From Terrirubrum flagellatum (GTDB taxonomy: Bacteria > Pseudomonadota > Alphaproteobacteria > Rhizobiales > Beijerinckiaceae), in NCBI RefSeq assembly GCF_022059845.1, contig NZ_CP091851.1, positions 2,356,001 through 2,420,000 on the forward strand: 64,000 nt of DNA. Direction: 5' to 3'. The notes beneath the pieces were generated by a model. It was not told the origin of the DNA, searched no databases, and saw only the letters and a list, made by a program, of their open reading frames with translations. Below, piece by piece: positions 62,960-64,000 of this stretch. Within the stretch, counting starts at the first letter, position 1; every line of letters starts with the position of its first letter. The translations under genes and the position numbers were made by a program.

Positions 62960-63442
62960 TCACTTCTTGGCGCGCTGCGGCGGCGGAGCGTCGTCCGCGT
63001 TCAACTCGCCGATGAAGTCGGCGAAATCGCGCGTCTCACGGAAATCGCGATAGACCGAGGCGAAGCGGACATAGGCGACATCGTCGAGATGTTTGAGCCC
63101 TTCCATCACCAGCTCGCCAACCTTGACGCTGGGAATGTCGGACTCGCCCAGACTTTCAAGCTGGCGCACGACGCCATTGATCATGCGCTCGATCTTCTCC
63201 TCATCGACGGGACGCTTGCGCAGGGCGACCTTGATGGAGGCCGTGAGCTTGTCGCGATCGAAGAGCGTACGCCGGCCCGATTTCTTGACTATCGTCAATT
63301 CACGAAGCTGCACGCGCTCGAACGTGGTGAAGCGGCCGCCGCAGGCGTCGCACACGCGACGGCGACGGATGGCTGAAGAGTCATCCGTCGGACGCGAATC
63401 CTTCACCTGCGTATCGACGCTTCCGCAATAGGGGCAGCGCAT
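62960..63442 (-). CDS. nrdR: Transcriptional regulator NrdR
   Basis: The 160-residue protein has a zinc ribbon with C3, C6, C31 and C34, followed by an ATP-cone ([19 protein letters not shown]). NrdR represses ribonucleotide reductase genes in response to dATP/ATP. A short Pro/Lys-rich tail is present. It is part of the glyA-nrdR-ribD cluster, spaced 81 bases from glyA. Confidence 0.96.
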   Translation of the reverse strand: MRCPYCGSVDTQVKDSRPTDDSSAIRRRRVCDACGGRFTTFERVQLRELTIVKKSGRRTLFDRDKLTASIKVALRKRPVDEEKIERMINGVVRQLESLGESDIPSVKVGELVMEGLKHLDDVAYVRFASVYRDFRETRDFADFIGELNADDAPPPQRAKK

Positions 63443-63523
63443 AATAGTCCTTCATCCGCAGCGAGCGGACGAACAGATCCGCTCGCACAAAATGTTTCGG
63501 CGACGTCGACGCCCGCGGAACGC

Positions 63524-64000
63524 TCAGGCGTAGAGCGGGAACCTGTCCGTCAATTCCTTCACCTTGCCGCGCACCGCCGCCTCGACCTCGGCGTTGTTCT
63601 CGTCCGCATTCGCCTTCGACAGGCCTTCCAGCGTTTCGGCGATCAATTCGCCGATCTTCTGGAATTCAACGATGCCGAAGCCCCGCGTCGTGCCCGCCGG
63701 CGTCCCCAGGCGAATGCCTGACGTCACGAACGGCTTTTCGGGATCGAACGGGATGCCGTTCTTGTTGCAGGTGATATGCGCGCGACCCAGCGACGCCTCG
63801 GAACGCTTGCCATTGACGTTCTTCGGTCGGAGATCGACCAGCATCAGATGGTTGTCCGTCCCGCCCGAAACAATATCGAAGCCGGCCGATTTCAGCGTCG
63901 CGGCGAGCGCGCGGGCGTTCTCGACGATGTTCCTGGCGTAGACCTTGAATTCGGGCTCGAGAGCCTCTTTCAGCGCCACCGCTTTGGCCGCGATGACATG
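63524..64000 (-). CDS. glyA: Serine hydroxymethyltransferase, C-terminal part (cut by window edge)
   Basis: The minus strand reads through 159 codons to the window edge ([63 protein letters not shown]), the C-terminal third of SHMT. The N-terminus and the PLP lysine are to the right of the window. It makes glycine and one-carbon units. The order glyA-nrdR-rib is typical of this group. Confidence 0.95.
   Translation of the reverse strand, partial: HVIAAKAVALKEALEPEFKVYARNIVENARALAATLKSAGFDIVSGGTDNHLMLVDLRPKNVNGKRSEASLGRAHITCNKNGIPFDPEKPFVTSGIRLGTPAGTTRGFGIVEFQKIGELIAETLEGLSKANADENNAEVEAAVRGKVKELTDRFPLYA

Noticed and set aside
1-64000. CRISPR arrays, tRNA or rRNA genes, prophage
   Set aside because: No regularly spaced repeats, cloverleaf-like sequences, rRNA signatures or phage genes were seen on either strand.

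Overview
The window is high-GC DNA from an alphaproteobacterium, most likely a member of the Hyphomicrobiales (Rhizobiales). The gene orders glyA-nrdR-ribD-ribE-ribH-nusB-thiL and rpsF-rpsR-DUF2232-rplI, the DUF177 and ubiquinol-cytochrome c chaperone pair, an Aap-type amino-acid transporter, a phasin and an intracellular PHB depolymerase all fit that order. Dispersed palindromes of the kind common in rhizobial genomes fit too. The genus cannot be read from the sequence. No rRNA, tRNA, CRISPR array, prophage or intact insertion sequence was seen.

Layout. At 1-5521 there is a peptide-ligase type locus: a circularly permuted ATP-grasp/alpha-E fusion and a transglutaminase/DUF2126 giant. A repeat-rich, apparently non-coding block follows (5522-6362). 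Then come small stress and detoxification genes (6.3-9.6 kb: SRPBCC, LysE, HxlR, SnoaL-like, VOC) and an amino-acid transport operon aapJ-aapQ-aapM ending in an M20 peptidase instead of the usual ATPase (9.6-14.2 kb). Next is an ArsR regulator with four consecutive SRPBCC genes behind a palindromic operator (14.3-16.5 kb). At 16.6-17.9 kb is a protein with a domain like plant IQM calmodulin-binding proteins. Elongation factor P, its lysylation enzymes EpmA and EpmB, and a small MITE-like element inserted in the efp stop codon lie at 18.9-25.8 kb. A B12-type radical SAM protein and a homologue of anthrax edema factor/ExoY adenylyl cyclases lie at 25.8-28.7 kb.

From 28.7 kb the content is mostly core metabolism: a BaiN-like flavoprotein, gnd-gntK, a MocR regulator divergent from a flavin-binding PPOX protein, a phasin, DUF445, oxyR divergent from a catalase with an OxyR box between them, and an 8-oxoguanine deaminase. 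These are followed by the ribosomal S6-S18-L9 cluster, a ParA-like ATPase, an L,D-transpeptidase, gatCA, bamE, phaZ, a GST, an S41 protease, the H+-pyrophosphatase hppA, the riboflavin/thiamine/nusB cluster, nrdR, and glyA running off the right edge.

How the genes work together. EF-P and its modification enzymes form one translation module. Phasin and PhaZ handle PHB granules. OxyR, catalase and the 8-oxoguanine deaminase deal with oxidative damage. gnd and gntK take gluconate into the pentose phosphate pathway. The most unusual content is the pair of eukaryote-related proteins (IQM-like and edema-factor-like) within about 11 kb. Both families are tied to calmodulin in their best-known members, so an interaction with a eukaryotic cell is a possibility, but it is only an inference here.
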